Shown here piece by piece: positions 1 to 14,256 of a DNA stretch of 64,000 nt. Position numbers and translations under genes: made by a program. How positions within the stretch are numbered: the first letter of the stretch is position 1; each line of letters opens with the position of its first letter. The stretch comes from Numida meleagris (taxonomy: Eukaryota > Chordata > Aves > Galliformes > Numididae), in contig NC_034411.1 of NCBI RefSeq assembly GCF_002078875.1, positions 31,886,260 to 31,950,259 of the forward strand, given 5' to 3'. The notes under the pieces are model-generated. The model was given only the letters and a program-made list of their open reading frames with translations, made no database searches and was not told the origin of the DNA.

Positions 1-3000
1 ATTCACTGCGCTCTAGCTCAGGTTGAAGCTCAGCAGGCAGCCAGGATTTAAACCTCCTGACTGCCTGTGTCAAACAGGCAGTTTCAGCCTGAACACTCCA
101 AGCCCCAGCGACACTGACGTGTGTGCTTATTTTTGGTGTCACTGTTACCATGCCACTGAATACAGCTGTAACTCTTTATCTTTTTTTTTAAGTTCCACGG
201 CTATACACCAAACTTAACCAAAGCCTCATCTTTGAGTTTTGAACTCGTCTCCTTACATGGCTGAAAGTACTTTCAGCAGGTTCTGTAAATTGGGTCATGC
301 AAAGTGCCTTAAGCGTGAGGGCACCTGTGCCTAGTAGGCACATTTCAAAATCTTGGCCAGGGTCTTACTATGTACTAAATTATATTAATACTTAAGAGTA
401 TCAACTTTCAGAAGTAATCCAGGTGTGATTAAGATCCACACGGCACCACTGTTTCTGATGTCGTATATTACATATTTAGCACCGTCATGGTGAGATTATA
501 GGAGCTCAAATCTAACACGACTTTTGAGGAATGGCCTTTAAAAAAGATTTGGAAACTTCTCCATACTTTTCTATGGATTTCCCTTTAAAATTACATTTAT
601 ATTGCAACCTCATTGCTGAAAACAGCTTTTCTCTTTTGAAGCTTGTTCTTAATGCAAAGGATAACTCACAAGAAAGGGAGGTGGCACCATGTTTTTAAAA
701 TTCCACATGAAACTGAAATATGAAATTAAATAGCTTATATGGGAGCTCTAGCATTACAGCACCTCTTCAGGAGGTGACATAAAGCTGTGGAAGTAGCTGA
801 ATTCAGAGGGAATATCTGAAGTCTGGGGGAAGAGCTGAATTCTTATTCACTTCAAATTTCTGGGTGACTGACTGACTATTTCTTCTCCATCTGCTTCCCT
901 CAATTCTTAACCTATCTCACATACATACAAGAACATCCATACATAAATTTGATGCCAAAAATAGCATAGAGTTTTATTTTGTTTTATTTTATTTTAAAGC
1001 AGCTTCGAAGTTGTCTTACTGAAACTGGAACAAAACGGAACAAACTATTAGGCAATTGTTCAGATAGCTTAGTTTTGTTATAATAGTTTAAAATATAATC
1101 TGTAAATTAGGTTGAATGAAAGTGCAGGCTGTCAGCTGTTCTACTCTGAGGCTCATTCTCTGTGCAGTCTGCTAAATGCAGCAGAGATGACTTTGTTATT
1201 ACTAGTATAATGGGTTTCAAGAGCTCAAAACTTATGTTGAGAAGAAATGTTTCTGCAGAACTGATTTTTCCTTACTGTTTCAAAAATACTTTTTCTGACA
1301 GCAGCAGAAAAAGGGATAATTTAAAGGAAATCTTAGCAAGACAAAATGCATTATTTAAATCCTGACTTTCTTTACTGCTTTTTACTTCTAATTCTGCATG
1401 CAGCTTCAGTGGGTACAGACTCCAGCCTTCACAGCCAGCTCTACATCCTAATTGCTGAAGAATCTGGCCTTACCAAAACTATTACTTTGAGCAGGAAAGA
1501 AAATATCCTGAAAGGTGCCCCAGGATAAGGGAATGGGATAGTAAGTGTAAATAGAGCAGGAGGCTGGGCAGACCAACAAGAAATGTTTAACATTCCACAC
1601 TCTCCACAAAGGGCAGGTCAAGAAAAGGGAATGAGTGGTTGGGATGAAGCACATGCCACAGATATTTTTCAAGTACTGTTCAGCAGAGTATATCTGGTCA
1701 CGTAAACATCCACAACAAACAGAGCAGTCTTGTTCTTGAACGTGGCAAGCTTCCTGAGGTCCTTCTATACAAGAAGGAGATGGGTCTCACTATGCAGGGA
1801 AGACACAGCTGCTGAATTCACAGTGATATGTTTGAGTTTGTAGGCACAAACAACACTGAAAGCTGTGGCCCAAATGCCAGATCTTCTCAGATGCAACCAG
1901 TTGATCCTTTGCTTGCTCATATCCTAGTCACTAGTAACTGTCTAGTTACGTGTGCAGTGAATGACTCTGGGCAGGCAGGAGATGGAAGGAGGAAACTCAT
2001 CAAAAGTCATAACTCGAGGTTTGTTGGAAAACTAAAAAACCCTTTATGACAAATGAAAGTTTGCAAGTTTCTGATCTTTATTATCCTCAGGTGCAATCCA
2101 AAGTAATTGCATGAAGATCAGTTATTAAAACTACCTTTTAATTTATATGAAGTTAAAGCAACAGGTTGGATTCCATTTACAGCTCACATCACTCAGAGCC
2201 CTGAATTAGTGAGGCTGTCGTGATCTAAAAGTGGCATGAGATCAAAACAAGGTTTATATCAAAATTTAAGCAACACCATGTCTAATAGCATTTGGCTGTG
2301 TAGATAAGTGTCTTCAGAAAGCTGCAAAACATTCAGCAGAGGTAAACTGCTTCTGTGAACTAAACCTTCCTCTCTCATAAGTCAGGGACTACCCCTGCCT
2401 AGGGGTATTGTCAAGGTCCTGGATACTCATGGGGGTATGCACATTGCTTGTCTGAAACCTATTTTCTAGCATTGCTTTCCATGCTGGGGTAGGACCACAC
2501 AGATCTCCTGAAGGGGCCAAACTCCTCCTCGTGTGGCCTATGAGTTTACATCATACCTTCACTGCTGCAGATCCTCAGCAGTTACCAGTGAGGCTGCAAT
2601 GGCTGGCAGAATCTTTTATTTAGAAAAGTAAGGGGAGGACTGCACCAGGACTACAGATTTACCCAGCTTTTAGGGACTGCAAAGAAACAGAAGGATTTGG
2701 AGAGCTTTCTCCATCACACCTTGTAAAACTTGAATCTGTCCCAGCTGGCATTAATAGTTGTCTAATTTACTGTGAGTTTTTGGGTGCTGTGCCTATGAAC
2801 ACCGCCTCAGAGCAGAACAATGAAGCAGCTCTATTATCTAGGGCACTCACAGTGCCCATTGTCATATTTTTCTTCTTTTTCAATGGCTTAAAAGTTAGTG
2901 TTAGCAATTATTTTGCCTCATGTGCAGTTTGAAACCCCTAGCTGGGTAGTTTGCATGGTGATCCAGGAAGAGGTGAGCCTCCTGGAGCTTGAGTTTTGCA

Positions 3001-6000
3001 GATATGAGATTTTTTGATTTTGTATTTGAGATGGCAGGGTTCAGAAATCTAGCTGGAGTTCATGAACCTATTCTTCCTGTAACTGAAACCCATGTTTTAG
3101 TCAGGGTTGATTCAATTTTTAAAATAAATGTTTTCCTAGTTTCAGGGAAAGCCAGTGCTATGTATAAGGGGTAGAATAACACCCTTTCAAAATCCATGTG
3201 TCATGGGTGGGTGGCCTATATACAGGATATGCATGCTCACAAAATCTCTCTTCAAGTAAGATTTTTCCTCTCTCCCCATCTGTTCTCTGCCGCCTACTGC
3301 CCTGCCATAATTTCTGTCATCTTCCTCCCTTCTCTCTGAGCTATTTCCATATCAACTGCCATCTTTTTTTTCTTTTAACTAAATTTGTGGTCATTTTAAA
3401 TTTCTCTAGGTGGAAATTGAGCTCAGTACCATTAGACTTCACCAACATACACTTTTTGTGGAGTTTCAGATCAAGTTGTTTACTTTTCCTGAATGGATCT
3501 GTGTGTCTGAACTTCAATTACTGACGTAAACAGTGACAAGAGGATGTTATTGCTTGGGCATGTCATCTGTCCAGCCAGAGTCAGCAACAGCACCTACTGT
3601 CTGGAATACCACACGTGGAATACCAGCTTTCTTTGCAGACACCCAAATGTACAGAGTAGGGACGTACCATGCTAATACTCATGACTTTACCCTTAGAGGA
3701 GGGGAAGGACAGAAGCCTGTGTGTTATGAGCACTCTCCAGTCTTTATGTCTGAGCCCTGCAGCCATTTTGCCCAACGAGGTATCACTGCTTTCCTATTAC
3801 ACCCCAGGAAAAACTCCCTGAGGGTGGCAGGATTTTTCCCTTTCTGGACTGTGGTCACACATGTATGAAACTCCCATTCATGCTGGGAAAAATTCCACAT
3901 ACAGATCAAGGGCAGCGCAATCTTAGGTATGCTGTCATCTGCCAAGAACAGATGCATCAATTTTCTTTCATAAAACTGTGGAATTATCCATTGCAGAAGG
4001 GAGAAAAATCATGAAAAACATGTTAGGATATCAGACAGGAAAATGTAAATAACCACACATAATAGCATCTGTTCCTGATCAGGTTCTATTCTTTGATCTT
4101 TGGAGAAAGATGGTTATTAATTAATTGTCAAAGCTAAGCCTTTTATTGGTAACAATGCTCATCTGAACCACTCAAATAATAGTTTGTTGTAGTTCTGCTA
4201 TGCAAACTTTCTCTGGAAAAGATTCTTCAGATAAGTAGGATAACAAAATTACCTTAATATAAACAGTTTTGAAGTTAGGCCATGCCCGTGGTAGATAGAG
4301 GAGACATTTTATAGACAACCACGAGGACTGGATTCTTTGAAATCTTACATTAAATGGCTTCAAGTCATATTGAGATTGCTGGTATTGCAATTGAGATTGC
4401 AGTTGCTGATTGCGATGTGAATATTTATCTGCGGTGCCAAATCCCATTTGCAACATAGAAGCCATGCTGTTACAGATCCAAGACTGCTGGAACACTGCTG
4501 TTAAACAGCATTCCAGTCTTGCGCTATTGGTTTGAACTGAAGAGCTTTCAGTGAGCTCACTGAATAAACTGTAAAGTGCCGCGTTGATGCTCATGTGGTT
4601 GTACCCCATGATGGTTTGCAGAATCAGACCCTGAGGCTGGTCTCAAATTCAAAGTGGTTTTGGGCTAAATCCCAAAGTCTAATGTCAAACCATATGGCAA
4701 GAGTAAAACACTGGACACACAGTATGTTCTAGAGCTGAGTTTCATGAGTTTCCAGTGTGGCATTTCTGATTCCGCTTCCTCAGAATTCAGCAGCAAACTG
4801 GAACAAGTCACACCTGTATTTAAATGCAGGTCATAAAATTTACAGGCAACATCTTTTGTTGACATGATATAATAATGCACTGGTTTTCAAATGAAAGTCA
4901 AAGTGACGTGTACATAGACAGTCTAATGAAGGAGTGGGAAATTACTTTGATTTCTCCTAACTGTCACATGGCAATGAGCATTAGAAGTTCCAGGTCTGCG
5001 ATTATTTCTCTCTCCGCTATAAGACGTGTAGAAGATCAGTCTGTATTAATCTGCACATGTATTTGATATACGGTCCATAGTAATTAGGATTCGAACTGCA
5101 GTTTTATTATTTTCACGGCTGAATATTCAGAAAATCACAGACATCTAGTCTGGCTACTAATGTGGTTTGGCAATGGAGGAGCTCATCCTCTTGAAAATGA
5201 TGTGTAGGCAAATACACAAACACTTCCTGCTAGCACAATCCAACATATGCTTGATATAATAAGAAAGAATTTGGCTCCCTGTTCATGAAAATATGTGTAA
5301 CATATTGGGCTATTTATCATTGCCTCTGTGACTGCCTTGATAGAAATTATTCAGAGATAATAAAAACTTAGCTTCACATAAAAGCTTATGGCCAATAACA
5401 AAATGGCTGACTGAGCAGTGAGAGAGGAGTCCAAGTAATGCACATAATAGCCAAAAACATTTTTAAAATATGGGCATCTGTTGTTTAGGCCTACCTTGGC
5501 ACAGCTGAAAAGAACCAGGTCATGATGCTACTATAGTATTTTATGTAAGAGCACATATAAAGTGAGATAATCAGTCATTAAAACCTTACACAAAATGGTG
5601 CAATAAAACTATGGCTAAGTATGATTGGAAGAGTAGGAAAACTGTAAATCCAGTAGTCTCCAGTTCATTGCCAAGGTCGTGGTGATTCTACAGTTGAAAA
5701 CTACTGCACTGGATGTTATGAAGGTAAAGATGCAGTATTTTCAAGAATAATTCACCATGTTCTTTCCTTTCAGAAACATAGAAATGTGTCACATTTTAAG
5801 TAGGCCAACCAGCCTACCTGTATCAGCCAGGATTTCGCCAGTCCATGCATCCAGCTTGCTCCCCAGGGCCTGGCAGGACCTGATCTGAAATGTCTCTGTG
5901 GCTGCCTGCAGCACGAGGGAAGCCTCGCACAGGGCTCCTTGCTACCAACACCGATGCTGTCTCTTCCCTTTTACAATCGTGCTTACACACATTCGTTCTG

Positions 6001-9000
6001 GGCATGGCTCAGTTCTTCGCCTCTCTCCATAGAAACTGCCTGTGGAGCTGGATTTCACTATGTTTATAACTGTGTTTCCAACTTGCTTGATGTGCTTGAT
6101 TTGGTAAAGAAACAAGGTACACAAATGTCGTGGCAGTCTGAGTTGTACTTGTTCAAAGGCCCTAGCTGTAAACCAGTGAGAATGGCAGTAGGAGTTGTTT
6201 AGTCTGGTATTTACAGTTAACAATCACTGCAGACAAACTTGAGCTTTATGTGAAGTTAGATGCAATGTTAGAGATGCCATTTACTTTTGAGGCCTTAGTA
6301 GCAAACATCAAATTTTTTGACACTAAATGGGGTGAGATGTTTCTCTTTCTTAACGTGTTGCTACTTTTCTCCTTGTCTTTCTCCATGTCTTTTGTGGAAC
6401 TACTCTTTCAAGAATTCAGGAATCAACTAGCAAAACATTGTGAGATAAGAGCCCTTGCATTGCCCTTCCTGCAGTGATGCTCAGGTGCATTAGAAACGGG
6501 AATGGAGAAGGAAATTTTAAGAAAGAAACCCGAGTCTTTCAATGAAGTGTATTTCCTCTGTGCTGGGATGGAGCTACACCATTCTGTGTACCCAAGTCTT
6601 GAGTTTGTAATAACTGGCCACAGAAGAGAGCTACGTATAAATATTGCATCTTCTTACACCTCCTCCATTCTCCCTTCCCACCACAACTCACTGTGCATCT
6701 AGATACAGCACTGCTCGGTCCTCTGCTGGGACTCCTAACTCCCTGTCTCCAAAATATTTTATTAATGCACAGGGAACGGGAGGCTAATAGGTAAAATATG
6801 TGGGGATGCACTTGGGAGAGTGATCTGGTTTATTCTGCTGGCTAAAATTTTTCACTCTACTACCAACTAGGCCATAGCAACAGAGACAACAACAGGGACT
6901 TCTCTCTATCCCCTTCTGTCTGAACACAAAGTACTAAAAACAGATGCTAATTGTATGGTTCCAAAGAAAAAGAAAAAGAGTGAGCTGGGGTGACTCAGGA
7001 CATATTCCCACTCTTGCGCAAGGAAAAACGATATTTAGATATCTGGAAATACGTCTGTGGTTAACTGTGGCTGTTGGGGGCAGGGGACGGGTGCGTGCGT
7101 ATACGCAAAAAACTCACAAGCACCACCCTGAGCTATTTTAAGCCTTGGAGACAAAACTGGTGATTATCTACTAAGTCGTTAGCAAATGACTATTCAGTGC
7201 CACAGGGGGACAGGCTGAACTCAGAGATGAATAAAGAACGGAATAATAAACAGAATTTTATGTGTTTCTCTCGCAACATAAAACTTGTTACAAATTACGT
7301 GTCTTTAAACATAGGCATAAAAACTTATTGAAAAACAGAGGGTGGCAACACTTAGACAAAAATGTAAATGTGGCTCTGGTGCATATATTTTTACCTGAGG
7401 GAAATCAGTGCCTGTGAAAACACTCAAAACGAGAATGCCTATGAAAATGAAAACATTCAAGGCAAGAATTTATTACCCTACAATTATTTTTTCTCATTCT
7501 GTTCTCCAACATCCAGTCAAGTGGTAGGAATGCAGTGCTCTGGAACGCGGTCACTCTTCTTTCACTGATTGACTGTGAGCACTGATGAGGAACTTAGGAC
7601 AGCATTTTGAAACTTACACCTCAAGCTGGACCTTTGGGTTTCCCATTAGGCATCTAAATAGCCAGCATCACCATCTTCACAGATATGAACTGAAAGTATG
7701 AATGGAAAACTTTAGAAATGCTAGGGAAGTTGCTTATGTAGGTGATTTACAAGCACCAAAGCTTGACCCGCTGCATATAAATGCCTCTTGCTTTCAGTTA
7801 CTGTAGTAGGAGAGAGTGTAAAACTTGTTAAATGATATCGCATGCCACAGCTATGTTTTTGTCACTGTAAAGCTCCAGGTGCTGCAGGCTGGTTATTAAT
7901 TAAGAAATAGTTTTTGGCCGTTTGCTATGTCCCTACTGGACTTGCAGCAAGCATTGTTCCAAGCAGTTTGTTTCTTCAAGCTCTTTTTAAGTATTTCCTT
8001 GGTAGTTTGAATAACATCCTGGAAGGGCGAGTTTGTTTTCCTTGGTATGGTCATTCCATGTCTCACACAATCTAACTCTCTCTTTAGGGCATCTCCTTCA
8101 CCTTCTGGACAGACATAATTTCTTCTCATTAAGCAGCTCCCAGCTGCTCATAAGGTTGTTTATGCGGACTTTGAGCGGCTAGCAAGGAGAGCTATTTTTA
8201 CAGCCACCAAAAAATGAAAATTACGGCTCTTGACACCGCTTTGTGACCAAAGCCTTCTGATATTGAGGTGTCATTTATTGCGCCGTACTGTCAACTTCAT
8301 TGCTAGATGTTACATTACCCTCCAGTTCCAATCTCCGGGTTGGGAAACCTTGCAGTAAACCTTCCAGACCATATAGGACTGCACTATCAGGAAGGAGCCA
8401 GGAGGGAAGCAGGAACAAGAGGGATACATTGGAGGCAGCTCTCCAGGGCTCTGCAGTAGCTGGGAGCAGCCTGTGAAGGTCAGGAGGAGTGAACAGCTAC
8501 TTGCTAGGGATCACCAAGAGCTCACAATGAGTCTGCAGCTGTGATGCTACAGCTTGCTGCTCTGTGCTCTGCACCCCAGAGTGCAACTCTCTGAGGATGG
8601 AAGGAATGACCTTTGTGTTGGGCATGAAGAGCTGCATTTGTTTTCCTGAAATACACTGTCCTGTTGGGGTTGGATGTGAAGGTGTAATCTGTATGATTAC
8701 AACCATTCTTAAGGCAACTGTGCCCTGAATATTTGTATACGATATCTCTATCAGGCCTAATGAAGGTTTCCAGTTTCTCTGCATGTGTACATTTAGGGGA
8801 TGCTGATGCAGCTGGCAGATGCAGAGGCTGACGTATGAAGAAAGCAGGATAACTTGCTTCCAAACTGCTAGCAAATCAGTTCAATTGCAGGTACAGTCAG
8901 CAGGCAAAGAGGTCTCTGCTGGCAGTGTTTTGTAGTATTAGAGTGATGTCTGTATTGTCCTGTCTTCTTAAAGTTCTAGGTGCTGTTGTCAGGTTGTTAC

Positions 9001-9122
9001 CTGTGGATGTGAGCTTTTGTCAAAAAGGAAATCAGTAATTTAAAATAATAATCTTCAATATACTAGAGAAACACTCGAAAATGTAAGCCCTAAATATCCC
9101 CAGATCATGAAGAAGCAAAAGC

Positions 9123-9149
9123 AGTTTTTTTTTTTGGTTTTTTTTTTTT
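9123..9149. repeat. T-rich low-complexity tract
   Basis: Two long thymine runs are separated by GG. The tract is not accompanied by a recognisable retroposon body or target duplication. Confidence 0.8.
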
Positions 9150-9372
9150 TGAGATTTAGAATTTTTAATCCAGGTCTTAGTGGGTGCTCAGCAATAAGCT
9201 TGGTTTCACTCAGTTTTTTGGCTCTTTATGCACACATTCTATCACCGGAGAGCAGCGTCCAACTTTGTTTCTCTTACCAGTGTTGTGAAGCTCATGTTTA
9301 CACTGGCTGCATTGTGGCCCCATTCTGTGGTTCTTTCCCTCTTTCTGGCCAAATACTTAAGTTTCTGGGGTC

Positions 9373-9515
9373 TGAAAAGAGAAGAATGGGTGAGTGAAGA
9401 GTTTGGTGGAGAGCAAAAAGCACCTTGTGAGACAGCAAAGAGAGGAGGGTTGAGAAAGAGGGGAGAAGATGGAGAGGAGAAAGAAGCTGAGAGATCAGGA
9501 AGGAGTATAGCAATA
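9373..9515 (+). repeat. Polypurine-rich tract
   Basis: The + strand is dominated by A and G for about 140 bases, with many GAGA, GGAGA and AGAAG words and few pyrimidines. The complementary CT-rich strand gives open frames rich in Ser, Pro and Leu that I regard as composition artefacts. Such tracts can form triplex DNA, but nothing here shows a function. Confidence 0.6.
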
Positions 9516-10121
9516 GCTTTGTGTGACTGAACCTCCAGCACTTCGTCCGAGACAGAGGTCTCTTGAAGCTCTAAACAACTTTATTTTTGTCTGGTTACTA
9601 TAAACTGATAAACAGGAAATGTGTTAGAGTAATAAACAAGGAACAGGAAAGAGGAAACACCACTAACCAAACAGGAACACAGCCTGCAAACACAAAAGGA
9701 ACAAACAGCTGTTACATTTTGCCCCATTATCTCTCAGGAGTAAGAGTGATAGGATTACTGTGGCAGAATACTGGACAAAACTGAAAGGCACAGCTCTGGT
9801 GGGACAGAAACAAACATCGGTTTATCAGAGTCATCGTGGGTCTTTATTTATTGATAGGAAAGAGGATGGGGATTGTTGACCTTGTGCAAATTCTGTCTAC
9901 TGTTCCACTTCTTACATAGGAGAGCTTTACAAGCTGTATATGCATCTGTAACTTCCCTACCTGAGATGTGTCCAGTCTTTTGCACGCAAGCTTGCATTAA
10001 CAAAAGGAACCTGTGTTAGCATAAAAATGTGTACAACATCCTGCTGCTGTCAAATCTGGGTTATGGTTGTGCTGGATGGAAAGTGAAAATATAACTTCTC
10101 CCATTTTTGTATACTAAAATT

Positions 10122-10154
10122 ATATATATATATATGTGTTTTTTTTTTTTTTTT
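10122..10154. repeat. (TA)n followed by poly-T
   Basis: A short TA dinucleotide run is followed by TGTG and a run of about 15 T. This is ordinary microsatellite and low-complexity DNA. Confidence 0.75.
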
Positions 10155-10649
10155 AAATACCGGAACATCCATACGTATATGTAAATACATAGACTATTTT
10201 TTTTTATATACAGGAACACCTTATTTCAAGTGTTTTTAGCTTTTACACCAGGGCTAGGGAGGAAGTATCCTTTGTTCTTTTTTAGTATGTGTGTTCTGGG
10301 TTCTAACCACAAAACCCTCCTTCGAAAACTGACACTTTCTGTACCAAATCTTTTGTGAAAAATAGGTTTCAGTGGTCTTCTATATGTAGCTCCATTGAAT
10401 TCATTCTGAAAAACAAAACTACTTTCTTGGAAATACTCTGTTACAGATTTCATTATGTTAAGATTCATTTAAAAACCTCATGGCTTTATGTTGCACTTAA
10501 AACATAAAGGCGAATATGTGCCTGTATGGAGAATTGTTGGGATTTACTTTCCAAAATATTCAGAATATTCTTAAATATAATGAGCAAACGAGCAAGTGAG
10601 CTGCCAGTGTATAAAAGCCATCAGCATTTGAAATATCTGACTGTTCTTC

Positions 10650-11207
10650 AGTTAGGTAACTTTGACATTAATGACCTAGACAGTGCGGCAGATTGCACCC
10701 TCAGCAAGTTTGCAGATGGTGCAGTATGAGGAGGGGTGGTTGATATTCAAGATGGTTTTGGTGCCATTTAGGGGGACTTTGACAAGCTGAATGAATAAAC
10801 CAACAAGAACCTTACAAAATTCAAAAAAAGGATAAATGCAGAACCGTGCCCTGTAGGAAGAATAGCCTCGTGCAGCAGTACATGCTGAAGGCTGACTGGC
10901 TGAGGACTCCAGGGGGCTATTAGTTGGCTGTGGCCAGTGAAAGGACAAGAAGAAATGGGTACACACTGAAAAACAAGAAATTCCATTTGAACATAGGAAG
11001 AAACTGTTTTACTGTAAGGGTGATCAAACACTGGCACACGTTGCCCAGAGAGGTTATGGAGTCTCCATCCTTGGAGATATTCCAAAACCTGAGAGGACAA
11101 TGTCCTGAGCAACCTGCTTTAGCAGACACTGCTTGTGCAAGGGGGGTTAGACCAGATGATCTTGAGAGGTCTCTTTTTTTTGGCCTCAGCATTCCTGTAA
11201 TTGTGTA
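10650..11207 (+). mobile_element. Degraded CR1 LINE, 3' portion
   Basis: The 5' part (about 10,656-10,735) resembles the end of CR1 reverse transcriptase sequence: 'aatgacctaga' followed by 'accctcagcaagtttgcaga', a typical CR1 string. The middle (about 10,785-10,915) matches the CR1 stretch that runs through 'accttacaaaattc' and 'ggctgactggctg'. The 3' part (10,965-11,200) shows the usual 'cactggcacacgttgcccag', 'tggagtctccatccttgga' and 'agatgatcttgagaggtc' landmarks. Several internal deletions and stops make it non-functional. It ends near a 'cctgtaattgtgt' tail that is a decayed form of the CR1 3' repeat. This recognition is from memory of CR1 sequences, not an alignment. Confidence 0.8.
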
Positions 11208-14202
11208 AAAAAAATCCAAACAAATTTAAAAAAAAAAACACCAAATAATAAAAAGGCTGAAGATTAAATGATCAGCAAATCACAGTAAAGGAAAAAAAGA
11301 AGAATATTCTGTGGAGTAGCTCTGACTTTCTCATTTCTGAAGGCACCAAAAAAGCCAGTAGAAGCTGCTGAATAGTGCTCTGGGCAGGACTGGAGAGCTG
11401 ACATTAGCAGGGACCAAGTGCTTGATGGTGCACTCTGACATCTCCTCTTCCAGACACCACTGCAGAACCAAGAGGCAGATGGTGAAGAAGCCTGTGGGTT
11501 CTGGGATGAGATAGAAGCAATGTAGGCAGAGTCTCGGCGGGATGCTTGGAGAGGGATTACACGCTAGCACAGTTGCATACAGAGATGCTCGCTCCTGCTA
11601 TGAGTCCAGTTTTGCAATGAAATACTACCTAACATAAGGATGACAGGAGAATGGACTGAAGCAAACCCATCTCCCTTGCCTCTTTTGAGTCTCTCTTCCA
11701 GCAAATAGCCTTGCAGAGGGCTGCAGAAAAGAGACTAGATAGGGCTAACACACATCACCCACAAGGCCTTCCCATCTGGCAGCTTAAAGAATGGTGTGAG
11801 ATACTGCTCTGCCAGAGACCTAGCTATCTGCAGCTTCCAGCTTAACTAGCTAAGAGCTGTATACCTCCAGCAAGGAGGTGTGCAGTGCTTGGGCACATTC
11901 TCTAGACTTGCCCCAGCTTCCATCAACAGATGTGCCTGTAACTGGCCTCAGAAGATGACTTCTAGTGCTGACTGGCTTCATCACTGTTAAGCTGTCAAAT
12001 ACAGGATTTGTTCATCAGTTTCTCTCACCACTAAGCATTCTGACTGTCATCTTGTTCTGCATTCCCAGCAAAAGCTGTGGAAAAGCAGGTTGTGTGAAGC
12101 AATTACAGGTTCAGAGAGGACAGCCCATTCTGCATGACAGTTCACTTCATTAGGCAGAGTCCACTCAGAGCAGGCAAACACAATGAGCTTATTTTGTGTA
12201 TTAAAGGACCCATAATTACATAAGGACCTCTTCCAAATATAATGGCAGCAACAGGACAAATACCAACCTTTGCTTGTATGAAACAGTACTGAGGTCATGA
12301 ACAGAAACTGAAATGCAGTGAAAAGGACAGATCTCTCACTATGGGCATACAGAATAATGCACGTAAATCATCTAAACTGCACATAACAGGATTGGCACAT
12401 ATTGCCAAATATGGCTGCGTTTTAAAATGCTGGTAATTTCCTACAATTCTCAGGCATATAAGCCAGTTCTGCAACTTTAATAAAGCGGCATATTTCCCCT
12501 CAGGCCATGGTTTGAACCCATGTTTTATCTGCTAAAACTTCTGATACGTTATTCTTCTGCACATGCTAAGTGCTGAACACAAGTATGAATAATTTCAGCA
12601 GTAATGGTATAGCATTTGCGCTGGCCAAGCGCACAGCAAGCAAATTCTTTATGCAGCCCATTTCTCCTCCCTCTTATAAGTAAAACTATTTAAAGTTTAA
12701 TCAGTCTTGGCTGGGCTCTTGTTCTCATGTCTGAATGAAAATAAAATGAAAAATCTCTAATGAAAAATTCCCTGAAGAGGTTTTGTGCTGCTAAGCTGAT
12801 ACAGGTGCAATACACCGGCTTGCTAAAGCAAATTACTCTGGCTTTGAAAATCTGAAACATTTATTACTGAGTCCAAATTTTAAAACCTTTAAAAATCAAA
12901 TGTTGGAAGTAGAAAGCTGAGAGTGAAGTGAACCTCAGCCTGCAGAAGTTAGTTTTGGCAAAATCAGTAAAGAAAACAGAAGAAAATAAAATAGGATCAA
13001 GGGAAAGGGAAATCCACAAACATAAAGGCTCTCACAGTGTGATTTTTTCAAAGCGGGATTTTCACCAAAATCTTTACATAAACTGAAAACTTCATTAAAG
13101 CATACAGCTTGAAAGGATTTAGTGGACAGGGCTCTTGTTTATTATGTGAGACTGTGATGTCAGTCCAGGTGGAGGCTGTAATGAAAATAGTTACCTGATT
13201 TCAGTCCAGTTTCTTTGAAGGTTAACCCAACAACACAAAACCACCAGGTAATATAACACCCATTGGCAGGGCCAGGGTTACTTCCAGCTATAAAGCCCAA
13301 AGCCTGCATAGAAGGTATATAAACTGACCTACAGATCATTTGTGGGAGAGATGGTGGCTCAGTGAACACAGGTTAAATCTTTTGATGCTTATCATGGCTA
13401 GTTTGAATAAGACGAAAGGCCAGGTTTTTCAGAAACGTGCATGTGTCCATCCTGAGCATGAAAAATACTCTCCAGGTGTGGATGGGTTCAGTGTGTGCAC
13501 ATGCAACTACCTGAGGCTCCTGACTTGTGGGTCAGTGCTGAACGCTGTGCACACTCAAGTCACACATGTTGCAGGCCACTTGGAAAGGAAAGTAAACAGC
13601 ATCTTTTCAGGAAAAATGGTATATCTCCAGAATGCAGAAGAGGACAGAGAGGAATTCAGCTGAGATAGGAAACTGGCCCATATGCCCTCTCAGCTAAACA
13701 AATGATTTTATGTGAGGCCGATGAGAACCTCTGAAAATCCTCTCAGGAGTTCCCCAACTGTCCTCCAGGATCCAAATATCTTAAAAGCTTCTTCACTTGA
13801 ATCTGTTCCAAAAGAAGACAAAGGAGGAGGAAAGTAAGTCCTAATTTTGCCTTGAAAATGATAATTCAAGATGAGTATTTTCCTTCATGACAAGAGCTGC
13901 GATATGCTGCCTCTCTCTGTTGCTGCCTGGGAAAACACTTCTGTGTTAAACTCAGTGTTAGTGCTGACTGTTACAGCTCCTTCTGGGCTGGAGGAACTGT
14001 AAGAGGCCCTTCCCTGGGCATCTGCCATGGCGTGCTTCAGGAACAGCCGCACACATGTACAAGCAGCTGCCTGTGTTGGTGACAGGCTGTCCTGGCATCC
14101 TTAGCAAAGTGCTTGCATTAAATGCAACCCTGTGCTCATTATTCCATTGACACAACTGATACAGACATTCATCATCTTTTATAACTAGAAATTTTTGTAG
14201 AG

Positions 14203-14256
14203 CTATAGAAAGACTTAGGCTGGAAGGGACCTTCGAAGACCATCTACTCTAATTTT
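14203..14256 (-). mobile_element. CR1 3'-end fragment
   Basis: The + strand reads 'agaaagacttaggctggaag' followed by 'ggaccttcgaagaccatct'. This is the reverse complement of the conserved CR1 3' end, where the forward form is 'gatcccttccaaccc...'. Similarity fades after about 14,256, so only a few tens of bases of 3' end are present, as expected for a severely 5'-truncated CR1 insertion. Confidence 0.7.

Larger units (their letters stand above)
1..10649. other. Upstream non-coding DNA, presumably intergenic
   Basis: No exon structure or recognisable protein is visible on either strand in this AT-rich stretch. Open frames are short and unrelated to any family I know. The longest, 145 codons on the minus strand at 4172-4609, has a glutamine-rich patch but no domain or paired splice signals. 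Local features are T/A-rich low complexity near 970-1000, a small perfect-arm hairpin (ACCCCT/AGGGGT) at 2391-2406, T-runs at 9123-9149 and a purine-rich strand at about 9373-9515. In mammals the region upstream of RMDN2 leads toward CDC42EP3. I see no part of that gene here. Confidence 0.6.

Noticed and set aside
2391..2406. Short hairpin ACCCCT/AGGGGT
   Set aside because: A six-base stem is expected by chance in 64 kb, and there is no associated RNA gene feature.
4172..4609. 145-codon minus-strand open frame with a Gln-rich patch
   Set aside because: No recognisable domain, no promoter-like context and no partner exons. Mixed hydrophobic and polar composition looks random. A protein search could overturn this.
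9242..9600. Possible LTR or terminal exon on the minus strand, with an AATAAA-like word after a CT-rich stretch
   Set aside because: No paired LTR, primer-binding site, target duplication or internal retroviral sequence is visible. The frame is composition-driven.
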